In this document: positions 9,242-18,915 of the stretch, in pieces
Numbering within the stretch: the first letter of the stretch is position 1
Layout: the number at the start of each line of letters is the position of its first letter
Assembly: GCA_002324875.1 (NCBI GenBank)
Contig: NTJG01000006.1
Coordinates: 62,001-126,000, forward strand
Length of the DNA: 64,000 nt
From: Lysobacteraceae bacterium NML93-0793
GTDB lineage: Bacteria > Pseudomonadota > Gammaproteobacteria > Xanthomonadales > Xanthomonadaceae
Direction: 5' to 3'
Position numbers and translations under genes: made by a program
The notes under the pieces: generated by a model
What the model was told of the DNA's origin: nothing
Seen by the model: the letters and a program-made list of their open reading frames with translations, nothing else
Databases searched by the model: none

Positions 9242-9444
9242 GGGCCGCGGGTGCGTGTGCCTGCAGCCGGTCGGCATCGCGGGCGGTCGCCGCGAAGCGG
9301 GCGGCAAGGCGATGCACACCGCCGGTGCTGCTGCGCCGCCGCGTCGACTGTGAACACCGTGCTCCTCGCGTGCAGCCGATCGCCGCGCCGGCGCGCGTCG
9401 TGGGTGCTGTTACGCTCGGCTGACATCCATACGACGGAGGCGGC

Positions 9445-10569
9445 ATGGAAACGAACCGCTGGGCGAACGGACTTTCACGCCGCCGCGTTCTGCAGTCGAT
9501 GGTGCTCGCAGGCGCCGCTACGCTGCTGCCGCGGAGTTTCGCAGCGCCGCCGACGCGTCGTCTGGGTGTGGCACTGGTGGGGCTGGGCGGCTACAGCCGC
9601 GATCTGCTGGCGCCTGCGCTCGCACTCACGCAGCACTGCCGTCTCGCCGGCATCGTCACCGGCTCGCCGGACAAGGTGCCGACGTGGCAGACGCGTTACG
9701 GCATCCCCGATGCGAACGTCTACAGCTACGACGATTTCCATCGTATCGCCGACAACCCCGACATCGACGTCGTCTACATCGTCACGCCGAACCATCTGCA
9801 CAAGCCGCAGACCTTGATCGCGGCCAACGCCGGCAAGCACGTCTGGTGCGAGAAGCCGATGGCGATGGATGCCGGCGAGGGCGAAGCGATGATCAAGGCG
9901 TGCCGCGACAACCGCGTGCAGCTCGCCATCGGCTACCGCATGCAGCACGAGCCGAACACGCGCCGCTTCATGGAGATGGCGCAGACGCGGCCGTTCGGCG
10001 ACATCGTGCAGCTGCGCGCCGACGCCGGCTGGTTCGGCTGGCGCCAGGGGCGCGACGAGGCGTGGCGGCTGGATCCTGCGCGCGGCGGCGGCGCCATGTA
10101 CGACATGGGCGTGTACTGCGTGAATGCCGCACGCTACAGCACGGGCCTGGAGCCGGTCGCCGTGCGCGCGTGGGATGAAACCGCACGCCGGGACATTTTC
10201 ACGGGCGTGGACGAAACGATGCGATTCACCCTCGAATTTCCGGACGACATCGTGGCCCAGTGCGTGACCAGCTTCGGCCGCAACCTCAATACGCTGCACG
10301 TGGACTGCGAACGCGGCTGGTACGAGCTGTCACCGTTCCAGTCCTACGACGGCAACGTCGGCCGGGCCAGCGACGGCACCCGCTTCACTGCGCAGCTGGG
10401 TGAGCGGCCGCGCATGCAGGCCGAGCAGATGGATCAGGACGCGTTGGCGATTCTCGAAGGTCGACCGCCGCGCGCGCCCGGCGAAGACGGCCTGCGCGAC
10501 ATGCGCGTGCTCGATGCGGTGTTCGCGTCGGCGCGCGGGGGCAATGAACGCATGCGGATCGCGCGGTAA
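9445..10569 (+). CDS. Gfo/Idh/MocA-family oxidoreductase, Tat-exported
   Basis: This 374-residue protein is a periplasmic member of the glucose-fructose oxidoreductase-like family. A twin-arginine motif (SRRRVLQ) precedes a hydrophobic region ending near SFAAPP. The mature part opens with the Rossmann fingerprint VALVGLGGYS, and the family EKP motif is present in HVWCEKPMAMD. These enzymes carry tightly bound NADP and act on sugars or sugar derivatives, and Tat export fits a protein folded with its cofactor. It stands alone. Substrate is not assignable. Confidence 0.9.
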   Translation: METNRWANGLSRRRVLQSMVLAGAATLLPRSFAAPPTRRLGVALVGLGGYSRDLLAPALALTQHCRLAGIVTGSPDKVPTWQTRYGIPDANVYSYDDFHRIADNPDIDVVYIVTPNHLHKPQTLIAANAGKHVWCEKPMAMDAGEGEAMIKACRDNRVQLAIGYRMQHEPNTRRFMEMAQTRPFGDIVQLRADAGWFGWRQGRDEAWRLDPARGGGAMYDMGVYCVNAARYSTGLEPVAVRAWDETARRDIFTGVDETMRFTLEFPDDIVAQCVTSFGRNLNTLHVDCERGWYELSPFQSYDGNVGRASDGTRFTAQLGERPRMQAEQMDQDALAILEGRPPRAPGEDGLRDMRVLDAVFASARGGNERMRIAR

Positions 10570-10706
10570 AAAACGTCCGCGCCGCGCGTCGGCTGCCCGC
10601 GGTTCGACGCGCCCGCGGGCGCGGTGTCGAGTGGAGTGGCGCGCCGGCGCTGGGTGGTTGCGCGATATCGGCTGGATGGATCGCCCGCCGCGCGTGGCGG
10701 TCAGTG

Positions 10707-11321
10707 TCACGCGTCGCCGGCGTTGTTCCCGATACCTACACGTGCGCGGCGGATCTCCTCCAGTTCGGCGCTGTCGGCGTCGACCCGTCGCCAGGTCATG
10801 CGGTGGGTGGTGAAGACGCGGACCTGCAGTGCGAACCGGTCTTCGGCGATGTCGCTGACGCGCATCGCATTCGTGACGCCATCGTCGGGCAGCAGGCAGG
10901 TGAAGTCCGGGGTGAAGGTGGCGCGACGCTCGCCCTTGCGCGACGTGCCGACGACGACCGCGGTGCGCGCATCGGCGTCCACTTCGATCCAGCTGAGCCG
11001 TGAAGCGGCTTCGAGCTCGGCCTCGAGGTCGCGGGCGATCGTATGCGCCAGTGCGGATAGCGCGGCTTCGCCGAGCGCGGCGGGATCCAGCGCCTCGTCG
11101 GCCTGGAGCGGTGCGGGCAGCGGGGCGCCGGTCTCGTCGTCGAAGGTTTCGAAGCGATCGAGGATGTAGAGGCCGCTCGCCGGCTGCGTGCCGGCGGGTG
11201 TCGCACGCGCGGCGTCCGCGCAGTGATCGGCAATGTCGCGCGGCGAGGGCAACCGGGCGTGGTCAGGCAGCAGCAGGGCGGACGACAGCAGCACGTACAG
11301 CAGGGTTCGGAATGTGGACAT
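10707..11321 (-). CDS. Secreted hypothetical protein
   Basis: This 204-residue protein is not recognised. Starting at the ATG at 11321 (GGAGAA just upstream) it has a short hydrophobic signal (LLYVLLSSALLLP) and a mature alpha/beta part containing two cysteines (DHCADAA and FTCLLPD). It is transcribed away from the DUF4344 metallopeptidase gene across a 179-bp gap, so the two may share a control region. It converges with the Gfo/Idh/MocA gene. The upstream extension of the frame to 11414 lacks protein character. Confidence 0.7.
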   Translation of the reverse strand: MSTFRTLLYVLLSSALLLPDHARLPSPRDIADHCADAARATPAGTQPASGLYILDRFETFDDETGAPLPAPLQADEALDPAALGEAALSALAHTIARDLEAELEAASRLSWIEVDADARTAVVVGTSRKGERRATFTPDFTCLLPDDGVTNAMRVSDIAEDRFALQVRVFTTHRMTWRRVDADSAELEEIRRARVGIGNNAGDA

Positions 11322-11500
11322 GCGTTCTCCAGAAGCGATGGGCCATGGTGACGAGCGCGGCGTGGTGTCGACAAGTCGCAGCCCCGCGGTTGGCGTCGCG
11401 AACACAGCGCCCAAGCAGCGCGGATGCGCATCGATGGGTGATTGCTAGACTTGCGTGCGAGCGGCGCCCCCGGACTGCCGAACGGACGTGGTGAGGCCCG

Positions 11501-12475
11501 ATGCGCTTCGCGATCTGCATGATCACCGTGCTGCTGATGGCGCTGGCATCGGCCGCCGGCTGCGTGCGCGTGCCGCCGGCGACGCTCGAGCGCGCGCCGG
11601 AGCGCAGCCTGCGCCCGCTGGCCGCCTCGCCGGTACCGCGTGCCCTGGTCCGTCTGCGTCGCGCCTCGATGCATGCAGCGCAGGCCGCCGACGCGCCCGC
11701 GTTCGAGTACGCCTATCGCGCGCCGGTGTCGCCCGAGCTGCAGCCGATCTTCGTGCGCGTGCGCGACATCGATCTTCTGCGTGCGCTGCCGGAGGTGCAG
11801 GCCATCGACGGCATGTTCATGCTGCCGCGACCGCTTCGCTACGTCACCGCCGAGTGCGGCGAGTTCGGCGCGTTCTACCGGCCGGGCGAGGGCGAGGTGG
11901 TGCTGTGCTACGAAACCCTGCGCACGCTGTACGAACGCGGCCAGGCCCTGCAGCGCCGGTTCGCCCTGGCTGACGACTATCCGCTGCGCTACACGCGCGC
12001 CAATCTGCGCTTCATCGTGATGCACGAGACCGGCCACGCGCTGGTGCATCTGCTCGATCTGCCGGTGACCGGGCGCCAGGAGGACGCCGTGGACCAGCTG
12101 GCAGCGATCCTGATGCTGCGTTTCGCCGATGTGGCGGAAACGCCGGCCGAGGTGATCGACAACCTGCGCATGGCGGCCAACTGGATGTTGTCCGACAGCA
12201 CTGGGGCCTACAACCTCGACGCCTACGCCGACGAGCACGCGCTGGGCGAGCAGCGCTATTTCAATCTGCAGTGCCTGATCTACAGCACCGACCCCCCTGC
12301 CTTCGCCGGCATGGTCGCCGCCGGCGACCTCACCGCCGCGCGCGCAGCCGGCTGCGAGCGGGAGATGCGCCAGGCCGCGCGGGCCTGGCTGCGGCTGTTG
12401 CTGCCGTCTCTGGCACCGGGGTACGAGGCGTACGAAGAAGAAGCCGCGCGCTATCTGGGCGTGCCCGGCGCCTGA
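11501..12475 (+). CDS. DUF4344-type putative zinc metallopeptidase lipoprotein
   Basis: This 324-residue protein begins with a lipoprotein signal whose lipobox lies near ASAAGC. A classical HExxH zinc site is present (MHETGHALVHLLDLP, residues about 174-188), followed by GRQEDAVDQLAAI, where the downstream Glu is the likely third ligand. This arrangement is that of the DUF4344 putative metallopeptidases. The protein has extra cysteines (AECGEFG, VLCYETL, LQCLIY) compatible with a disulphide-bonded periplasmic enzyme. Substrate is unknown. It is divergent from the secreted protein at 10707-11321. Confidence 0.85.
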   Translation: MRFAICMITVLLMALASAAGCVRVPPATLERAPERSLRPLAASPVPRALVRLRRASMHAAQAADAPAFEYAYRAPVSPELQPIFVRVRDIDLLRALPEVQAIDGMFMLPRPLRYVTAECGEFGAFYRPGEGEVVLCYETLRTLYERGQALQRRFALADDYPLRYTRANLRFIVMHETGHALVHLLDLPVTGRQEDAVDQLAAILMLRFADVAETPAEVIDNLRMAANWMLSDSTGAYNLDAYADEHALGEQRYFNLQCLIYSTDPPAFAGMVAAGDLTAARAAGCEREMRQAARAWLRLLLPSLAPGYEAYEEEAARYLGVPGA

Positions 12476-12561
12476 CGCGGGATGTCCAGTGCACCGCGTC
12501 GACGCGCGGTTGCGCCCTGAGCGCGCGAGCGCCTCGCACGCGCTCGCACATGCGTTCGCAA

Positions 12562-13765
12562 TCAGGGCGTCGCATCGCGATGCGTGCCGTCCCACAGATC
12601 GAGATCGCCGTACTCCCACCGCCACGGCACGCCCGTTTCTCCGAGAACAGCACGTACGAGATACGGAAATGCAGCCTCGGCGCGTACGTCGTTCGCCAGC
12701 AGCAGCGCGCATCGGCGCCCGCGCTGGACGCAGACCAGGGTATTGCCGGTGCTGTCGTTGTGGCCCCCTTGAAGAAGCCCGGGCCCCGCGGGCCTTCGAA
12801 CACGATGACACCCAGACCGGCCGCGATCGCATCGCCGCGCTGCGCGGCCGGCACGTCCGGCTGCAGGGTGGGGAACTGCGTACGGGTGGTGATCGGCAGC
12901 TGCGGGTGCGTCATCGCCTGCGCGCTGTCGGCCGACAGCAGGCTGCCGCTGATCAATGCCGCGGCGAACCTCGCCAGGTCGTCGATCGTGGTGTCCATCG
13001 AGCCTGCGGCGCGCACGGTACTGCGGGCATCGTGGGGCTCGGGCGTTCCGTCGGCCCGCCAGCCGTCGGCGAGATTGCGCGAGAAGTCCTCCCGCCATCT
13101 CAGGCTGGTGCTGTGCATCTGCAGCGGTTCGAACACGCGCTGCTGGAGTTCGCGTCCCGTGTCGAGGCCGAGCCCGCGCTCGAGGACGAACTGCAGCAGG
13201 ATGTATCCGTCCCCGGAATACGCATAGCGGCTGCCGGGTGTGAAATGGATCCGCAGCCGGCCATCGGGTTCGAGACGACCGAAATTGGCGAAGCCGGGGC
13301 TGTGGGTGAGCAACATCCGGGGCGTGATCGAACGTCACCGCGGATCGTCGGCGAGCGCAGACCAGTCGGCGTAGCCCCGCTCTGCGGGATGGTCGGGCAG
13401 GGGCTGCGCGAGGAGGCGGTCGATCGGCGTATCGAGAGCCAGCACGCCCGCGTCCACGAGCTGCAGCACCAGGTGCGCGAACACGGTCTTGGTGAGCGAG
13501 GCGCCGTACATCACGGTCTCGGGCTGCAGCGGATCGCCATCGGCGTTCCGTTCGCCGTAGGCCGCGGTGGTCAGCACGCGGCCGTCGTCGATCACCGCGA
13601 CCGCCAGATCACGGGCGCCGGTGGCCTGCATGGCACGCGCCACCTCCGCGTCGAGCGTCGCGCGGTCCGGCAATCGAGTGGCGATGCGCCGTCCGACGGT
13701 GGCACGGTGGCGCAGCCGGCCGCCAGCCCGATCAGCACGGGAAGAATGCGCATCGCTGTTCGCAT
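12562..13765 (-). pseudogene. Serine hydrolase (beta-lactamase family) lipoprotein pseudogene
   Basis: The pieces form one class-C-beta-lactamase-like serine hydrolase interrupted three times. A lipoprotein signal (from ATG 13765, lipobox LAAGC) is in one frame. The mature protein from LPDRATLDAEV onward is in another, with the shift near 13690. An in-frame TGA at 13335-13337 stands where the family usually has Trp, between ALADDPR and RSITPRMLLTHS. Near 12765 a run of five G seems one base short, moving GHNDSTGNTLVCV into a third frame that ends at 12562. The nucleophile motif SLTK is present. Sequencing error could explain the single-base shifts but less easily the stop. Confidence 0.8.
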
Positions 13766-14029
13766 GGGGGGTGCCGGGGTGCGAGACGGTCATCGTGGGC
13801 CTCGGGCACGGCCCGCGCCAGTGTCCGTGTCGGGCGGGGGCGGTCGGATGACGATGATGCGGGCGTGCCGAGTGCGGACGCCCATGCCGTGCATCCAGTC
13901 CGATGTCGCGCGGAAAGCGGCTGGCGTCGTGCGGGCGGCGCGTCCGGTGGCGCATCCGCCGGGCGCCGGCGTGACGCGTGCGGATCACTCGCGCATCATG
14001 CGCATCGGCAGGACTTACCGGAAAACGAC

Positions 14030-15337
14030 GTGAGAACGGATCTGCGCCTGGGCGCGCTGGCGCTGCTGTGTCTGCTGCCACTGTGGCTGTACGCCGCGCG
14101 CGAGCCGCACACGCTGGACGGGAACGCCTGCGGCGGTTATCCGCGACTGGCGATCGGGACGCTGCGCGGCATGTGCGCGGGCCTCGTGATCGGGCCCACC
14201 GCGCAGGCACCCGAGCGCGTCCTGCGGTTGCCGCGCACGCTGCTGCAGCTCGACGCCAGCACCTGGCTGGTCACCGACCTCGGGGCCTGGGAGGGGGCGC
14301 GTGGCGCGGTGTGGCGCCTGCGCACGGGAGCCGACGGCAGGGTGACCACCGAGCGCGTGCTGGACGGTCTGCATCTGCCGCATGCGATCGCGCGCGGCCC
14401 GGACGGCGCGGTGTACGTCGGCGAGATGAGCCGCATCGTGCGCTTCGATCCGGATGCGCCTGTGCCGGGCGACACCGTGAAGCCGGTGGTCACCGGTCTG
14501 CCGGACAACCGCCTGCATGCGCATCGGCATCCGCTGTCGATGTTCGTCTTCCTGCCCGGTGGCGATCTGCTGGTGAATGTCGGTGCGCCGAGCGACCAGT
14601 GCAGCGGCGCCGATGCGCGGACGCCTGCGGATCTGTGTGCCGAGAGCGAGGGTGACGGGGACGCCGCGAGCCTGCGCCGCTACGCGTACGAGGGCGCGGG
14701 CCGCTGGTCTGCGACCTACTCGGTGTACGCCCGCGGCCTGCGCAACTCGCTGGCGCTCGCGGTCCACGCCTCCGGCACCGTGCTGCAGGCCGAGAACAGC
14801 TACGACTTCGACCGCCGGTGGTCGCCGTTCGAGGAACTCAACGTTATCGAAGCCGGCCGTCATTACGGCTGGCCCTACTGCTTCGACATCTCGGGCGCTG
14901 CGCCCCAATGGGCCGACAAGGCCACGTGGTGTCGCAGCGGCGCACACACGGCACCGGCCCTGTTGCTGCCGCCGCACGCCGCCCCGCTCGACATGCTGTG
15001 GTACGACGGCGCGATGTTTCCTGCACTGCAGGGCCGGCTCCTGATGAGCTGGCACGGACACCGCTCGGTCGGCGGCCGCATCGCGAGCTTCGCAGTGGAC
15101 GAGCGGGGTGTGCCCGAGCCGGACGTGCAACCGCGGTTTCCCGTGTACGGCGCGGGCATGCGCCCGTACGGCGCCGGCCCGGCTGCGACACCGGTTGTGC
15201 TGACGCCCGGCTGGGGCCTGAGCCGCGGCGTGCGTCCCCAGGGGTCGCCGGTGGGCCTGGCAGTGGCCGACGATGGGGCGATCTGGGCCACCGACGATCG
15301 CGCCGGCCTGGTGATCCGGTTCGCGCGGGACGAGTGA
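14030..15337 (+). CDS. PQQ-type sugar (sorbosone) dehydrogenase-like beta-propeller
   Basis: This 435-residue protein belongs to the soluble glucose/L-sorbosone dehydrogenase-like six-bladed propeller family. It has an N-terminal hydrophobic segment (LALLCLLPLWLYA) as signal or anchor. Family landmarks include GDLLVNVGAPSDQC, YARGLRNSLALAV, FEELNVIEAGRHYGWPYC and SPVGLAVADDGAIWATDD. Cysteines in the central part resemble those of related periplasmic proteins. I chose GTG at 14030 because the hydrophobic segment then sits at the N-terminus; the ribosome site is weak. Relatives oxidise aldoses using PQQ. I see no PQQ biosynthesis genes here. Confidence 0.82.
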   Translation: MRTDLRLGALALLCLLPLWLYAAREPHTLDGNACGGYPRLAIGTLRGMCAGLVIGPTAQAPERVLRLPRTLLQLDASTWLVTDLGAWEGARGAVWRLRTGADGRVTTERVLDGLHLPHAIARGPDGAVYVGEMSRIVRFDPDAPVPGDTVKPVVTGLPDNRLHAHRHPLSMFVFLPGGDLLVNVGAPSDQCSGADARTPADLCAESEGDGDAASLRRYAYEGAGRWSATYSVYARGLRNSLALAVHASGTVLQAENSYDFDRRWSPFEELNVIEAGRHYGWPYCFDISGAAPQWADKATWCRSGAHTAPALLLPPHAAPLDMLWYDGAMFPALQGRLLMSWHGHRSVGGRIASFAVDERGVPEPDVQPRFPVYGAGMRPYGAGPAATPVVLTPGWGLSRGVRPQGSPVGLAVADDGAIWATDDRAGLVIRFARDE

Positions 15338-15646
15338 CGCGGTGGAGACGGCGCCGGAGACGACGCCTCGGGCGGCGATCTGACCGGGCTACGCGTTGAT
15401 CCCTGCGCTGGAGAGGGCGGCGCCGCAGCGTCGTATTCCACATCACGTGCTCGGCGGCGCACGCGGAGCGGGGCAGCGGCACGGGTCGGCGCTGCGCGTC
15501 TGATGGTCGGGCCTCTCGTCGCGCGTTTGCGGCCGCGGCCGAGCGACCGCGGTGGTCTCTGCCTCGCTGGCCGCGTTCTGCGCTCTACGGCGTTCAAGAC
15601 AGGAAACCCGACCCTGGCGCAGATGCGCCGCCCTCCGGAGACCACG
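15338..15646. other. 309-bp gene-free stretch
   Basis: The stretch between the propeller gene and the prolyl oligopeptidase gene shows no credible gene, repeat or obvious promoter. Only the ribosome site of the next gene (CCGGAG at 15635-15640) is recognisable. Confidence 0.5.
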
Positions 15647-17791
15647 ATGGCCTCGACCTGTCCGCGGTGCGCCGCGCTGTTGCTCGCGGTGCTCACGCCG
15701 TTCGCCCTTGCCTCGGCACCGCCGCCCGTTGCGAAGGTGGTGCCGGTGACCGATGACTACTACGGCACCACGGTGACCGATCCGTACCGGTGGATGGAAC
15801 GTGGCGACGATCCCGACTGGCTGCCGTGGCTGAAGGCGCAGGGTGCGCACGCGCAGGCGGTGTTCGCCGACCTGCCCGGACGCGCCGAGCTGCTGGCCGA
15901 CGTCGCCGCGCGGTCCGGCGAGTTGACCAGCGTGGGCAGTGCCGAGCTGGCAGGCGGACGGGTGTTCCACGAGATCCGTGCCGCGGGCGAGCAGGACACC
16001 AAGCTGATGGTGCGCGACGTCGACGGTCGCACGCGCGTGCTGTTCGATCCGCGCACGCTGCCCGGTGACGGCGAGCAGGTCCTCGACCGCTGGATGGCCG
16101 CGCCCGACGGCCGACACGTGTTGCTGCAGACCTCCCTGCGCGGGACCGAGCACTCGACGATCCGGGTCGCCGACGTCGATGCCGGCACGCTGCTCGATGT
16201 GGCGATACCGCATGCACAGGGTCTGAGCTGGACCGGCGACAGCCGCGGCTTCAGCTATCTCAAGTTCATCGGCGCACCCGGCACGCCCGGCTACTTCGTC
16301 GGCAACGAGCCGCGTCTGCACCGCCTGGGCGGCGGTGCGACCGATGCCGTGCTCGCGCAGCGTGGGCGTGCGGGCATCGTCGCGACGCCGGAGCAGTTCC
16401 TGCTGGTGGTGTTCGAGGCAGGCAGCGATACCGCGCTGGCGATCGTCCGCGATGGTCGCAGCGAGGCGGCCGTGTATCGCGCCGAGGCCGCCGCGGCGCT
16501 CGCCGGCGATGCCGCGTGGACGCCCGTCGCGGATTTCGACGACGTGGTGGTGGATGTGGCGCTGCGGGGCGACCGCATGTACCTGCTGTCGAAACGCGAT
16601 GCGTCAGGCGGACGCGTGCTGCTGACGTCCGCCGCCGCGCCTGCGTTGGCGTCGGCGCGCGCACTCGCGCTGCCCGGTGCGCCGGTGATCGAATCGATGC
16701 TGGCGCGCGCCGACGGCCTGCTCGTGCGCACGCTCGAGGGCGCCCGCTCGAGCGTGTGGTGGCTGCCCGCGACGGGTGCGCCGGAGGCGGTCACGTTGCC
16801 CTTCGACGGGCAGGTGGCGTGGCTGCAGGGCGATGCGCTCGGCGATGGCGTCCTGGTGGCGATGATCGGCTGGTTCACGCCGCTGACGGTGTACGCGCTC
16901 GACCCGGATGGCCGACGGCTCGACGATCTGGCGCTGGTGCCGCCGCCGCCGTTCGACACCGCCGGTTACGCGACGCGCAGAGGCCGTGTCGTGGCTCGCG
17001 ACGGGGTGGACGTGCCGTACACGCTGGTCATGAAGCAGGGCACCACGCCCGACCGCACGACACCGGTATTGCTCGAGGCCTACGGCGCGTACGGGTATCC
17101 CGCATCGCCGCGGTTCAGTGCGCGGCTGCTCGCGTTCCTCGATCGCGGCGGCGTCTACGCGGTGGCCAACGTGCGGGGTGGTGGCGAGTTCGGTCGCGAC
17201 TGGCACTACGCCGGCAAGGCTGCGACCAAGGCCACCACATGGCGCGACGCGATCGACGTGGCCGAGGCGATGGTGGCCGGGGGCGTGGGGTCGCCCGGCA
17301 CGCTCACGCTGCTCGGCACGTCCGCCGGCGGCGTGATGCTGGGCGGTGCGATCAACGAGCGGCCCGATCTGTTCAGCGGTGCCATCGCGAACGTGGGCTT
17401 CATGAATCCCATCCGCTACGTGTCGGAACAGAACTACGCCGACATCGAAGAGTGGGGCGGGCCGATCACCGATGCGGATTCGTTCCGCACCATGTACGCG
17501 CTGGACCCCTACCAGCACATCCGCGACGGTGTCGCGTATCCCGCCGTGCTCGTGGTATCGGGCCTCAACGATCCGCGCGCGGCCACGTTCCACAGCGCCA
17601 AGTATGCGGCGCGCCTGGCGGCCGCGACCGCGAGTGCGGAGCCGGTGTTGCTCCGGATCGATTTCGACGCCGGCCACGGCATGGGCTCGAGCCGCAGCCA
17701 ACTGGATGCGGTCTGGACCGACATCTATGCCTTCGCGCTGTGGCAGGGCGGCGCGGCTGCCTTCCAGCCGTCGACCTCATCATCGCCCTGA
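15647..17791 (+). CDS. Prolyl oligopeptidase family serine peptidase (S9A), secreted
   Basis: This 714-residue enzyme has a signal peptide (ending near ALASAP), the DPYRWME element of S9A peptidases, an N-terminal seven-bladed propeller and a C-terminal alpha/beta hydrolase. The triad can be placed: Ser559 in GTSAGG, Asp642 in GLNDPR and His677 in DAGHGMG. GGEFGRDWHYAG is a further family signature. It cleaves oligopeptides, typically after proline, and should act in the periplasm. ATG 15647 has CCGGAG six bases upstream. A small I78-type peptidase inhibitor gene lies 80 bp downstream on the same strand. Confidence 0.93.
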   Translation: MASTCPRCAALLLAVLTPFALASAPPPVAKVVPVTDDYYGTTVTDPYRWMERGDDPDWLPWLKAQGAHAQAVFADLPGRAELLADVAARSGELTSVGSAELAGGRVFHEIRAAGEQDTKLMVRDVDGRTRVLFDPRTLPGDGEQVLDRWMAAPDGRHVLLQTSLRGTEHSTIRVADVDAGTLLDVAIPHAQGLSWTGDSRGFSYLKFIGAPGTPGYFVGNEPRLHRLGGGATDAVLAQRGRAGIVATPEQFLLVVFEAGSDTALAIVRDGRSEAAVYRAEAAAALAGDAAWTPVADFDDVVVDVALRGDRMYLLSKRDASGGRVLLTSAAAPALASARALALPGAPVIESMLARADGLLVRTLEGARSSVWWLPATGAPEAVTLPFDGQVAWLQGDALGDGVLVAMIGWFTPLTVYALDPDGRRLDDLALVPPPPFDTAGYATRRGRVVARDGVDVPYTLVMKQGTTPDRTTPVLLEAYGAYGYPASPRFSARLLAFLDRGGVYAVANVRGGGEFGRDWHYAGKAATKATTWRDAIDVAEAMVAGGVGSPGTLTLLGTSAGGVMLGGAINERPDLFSGAIANVGFMNPIRYVSEQNYADIEEWGGPITDADSFRTMYALDPYQHIRDGVAYPAVLVVSGLNDPRAATFHSAKYAARLAAATASAEPVLLRIDFDAGHGMGSSRSQLDAVWTDIYAFALWQGGAAAFQPSTSSSP

Positions 17792-17871
17792 GGAGACGCG
17801 CCGCGCGTGCCATTTGCATGTGGGCGCGGCTGCGAGTATCCGGACTGTTCCTTCGCTGCCGGGGCTTCGTC

Positions 17872-18186
17872 ATGTCGATCCGGGTCGGTGTCTCTGTCGC
17901 ACCGTTGCTCGTCGCCGCACTCGCGTCCTGCGCCGCGTGGCAACCCGCGCCGGGTGTGCCGCAGGAACGGGCTGCGGCCTCGGGCACCTGTCACGCCGGG
18001 CGCGTGCAGTGGGCGGTCGGACAGGTCTCGACGTCGGAGGTGACCGGCCGCGGCTGGCGCGAACGCCATGCCGGACTGATCCGGCCGCTGCGGCCCGAGC
18101 GGACGGCGGGACGCGACACGCGGCCGGACCGGATCACGCTGGAGCTGGACCGCGACAACACGATCCGCCGCGTGTACTGCGGTTGA
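17872..18186 (+). CDS. I78-family peptidase inhibitor-like lipoprotein
   Basis: This 104-residue protein has a lipoprotein signal (lipobox ALASC) and a C-terminal domain matching the I78 (elastase-inhibitor AFLEI-like) pattern. That pattern is a Cys, then VGQ, an Arg-containing loop, DTRPDRITLELDRDN and the terminal VYCG, with the first and last cysteines able to pair. I78 members inhibit serine peptidases. It follows the secreted prolyl oligopeptidase gene directly, so it may protect the envelope from that or another serine peptidase; this is inference. An in-frame ATG at 17818 is possible, but the signal reads better from 17872. Confidence 0.78.
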   Translation: MSIRVGVSVAPLLVAALASCAAWQPAPGVPQERAAASGTCHAGRVQWAVGQVSTSEVTGRGWRERHAGLIRPLRPERTAGRDTRPDRITLELDRDNTIRRVYCG

Positions 18187-18303
18187 GGGCGATGCGACAC
18201 CGACGCGCTTCCCGGCTCGTGGACAGGTCCGGATCCGGCCGGACGGCGCGCCTGCGCCGCTCGGGGCGCACGGTCCGTATCGAACGCTCGAGCGACAGCT
18301 GAA

Positions 18304-18915
18304 ATGGACATCGTCGGCTTTGCCCTCGCGGTGTGGCTGGTCGAGATCACACCCGGGCCCAACATGGCCTGGCTTGTGACGCTGACGCTGGCCCAAGGGC
18401 GGCGCGTCGGGCTGGTGGCGGTCGCAGGCGTCGCGGTCGGGCTCGCGCTCAACGTCACCCTGTCGGCCTTCGGTCTGAGCGCGCTGCTGGTGCGCGCGCC
18501 CGCCATCGGCACCTGGGTCGGCGTCGCCGCCGGGCTGATGATGCTGTGGCTGGCCTGGCAGGGCTGGCGGTCGCAGGACGACGGGGCGGCACCGGCCGGC
18601 GCCGTCGGCCGCACGCGCCGCCAGGCGCTGTTCGCAGGGATCGCGCTGAATCTGGTCAACGTGAAGGCGGCGCTGTTCTTCGTGACCGTGGCGCCACGTT
18701 TTCTTTCCGGGCCGGACGCGCCCGCGCGTGAATTCGTGATGCTCGGGATGATCAGTGTGGGGGTGGCCACCCTGGTCCACCTGGGGCTGGTGCTCGGCGC
18801 CGCCGGCTTGCGGCGCTGGTGGCTGCGTCCCGGCCGCGTGGCGATCATCCGGCGCGTGCTGGCGCTCGGCATGGCCGCCGTGGGCGTCTGGTTCATCACG
18901 ACCGCATTGCACTGA
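18304..18915 (+). CDS. LysE/RhtB family amino-acid exporter
   Basis: This 203-residue inner-membrane protein has about six hydrophobic helices. It has the LysE/RhtB signature near the N-terminus (EITPGPNMAWLVTLTLAQGR) and the conserved GIALNLVNVKAALFF segment in the middle. Members export amino acids or derivatives by proton antiport. Length is normal for the family. No LysR-type regulator adjoins it. Substrate cannot be read from sequence. Confidence 0.9.
   Translation: MDIVGFALAVWLVEITPGPNMAWLVTLTLAQGRRVGLVAVAGVAVGLALNVTLSAFGLSALLVRAPAIGTWVGVAAGLMMLWLAWQGWRSQDDGAAPAGAVGRTRRQALFAGIALNLVNVKAALFFVTVAPRFLSGPDAPAREFVMLGMISVGVATLVHLGLVLGAAGLRRWWLRPGRVAIIRRVLALGMAAVGVWFITTALH

Noticed and set aside
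7139..9319. 726-codon open frame on the minus strand opposite the CHASE2-HD-GYP gene
   Set aside because: Repetitive Arg/His/Gln-rich product without any domain; a frame shadow of a strongly biased GC-rich gene.
10608..10623. 16-bp perfect palindrome CGCGCCCGCGGGCGCG between convergent genes
   Set aside because: No loop and no T-tract; such palindromes are frequent at this GC content.
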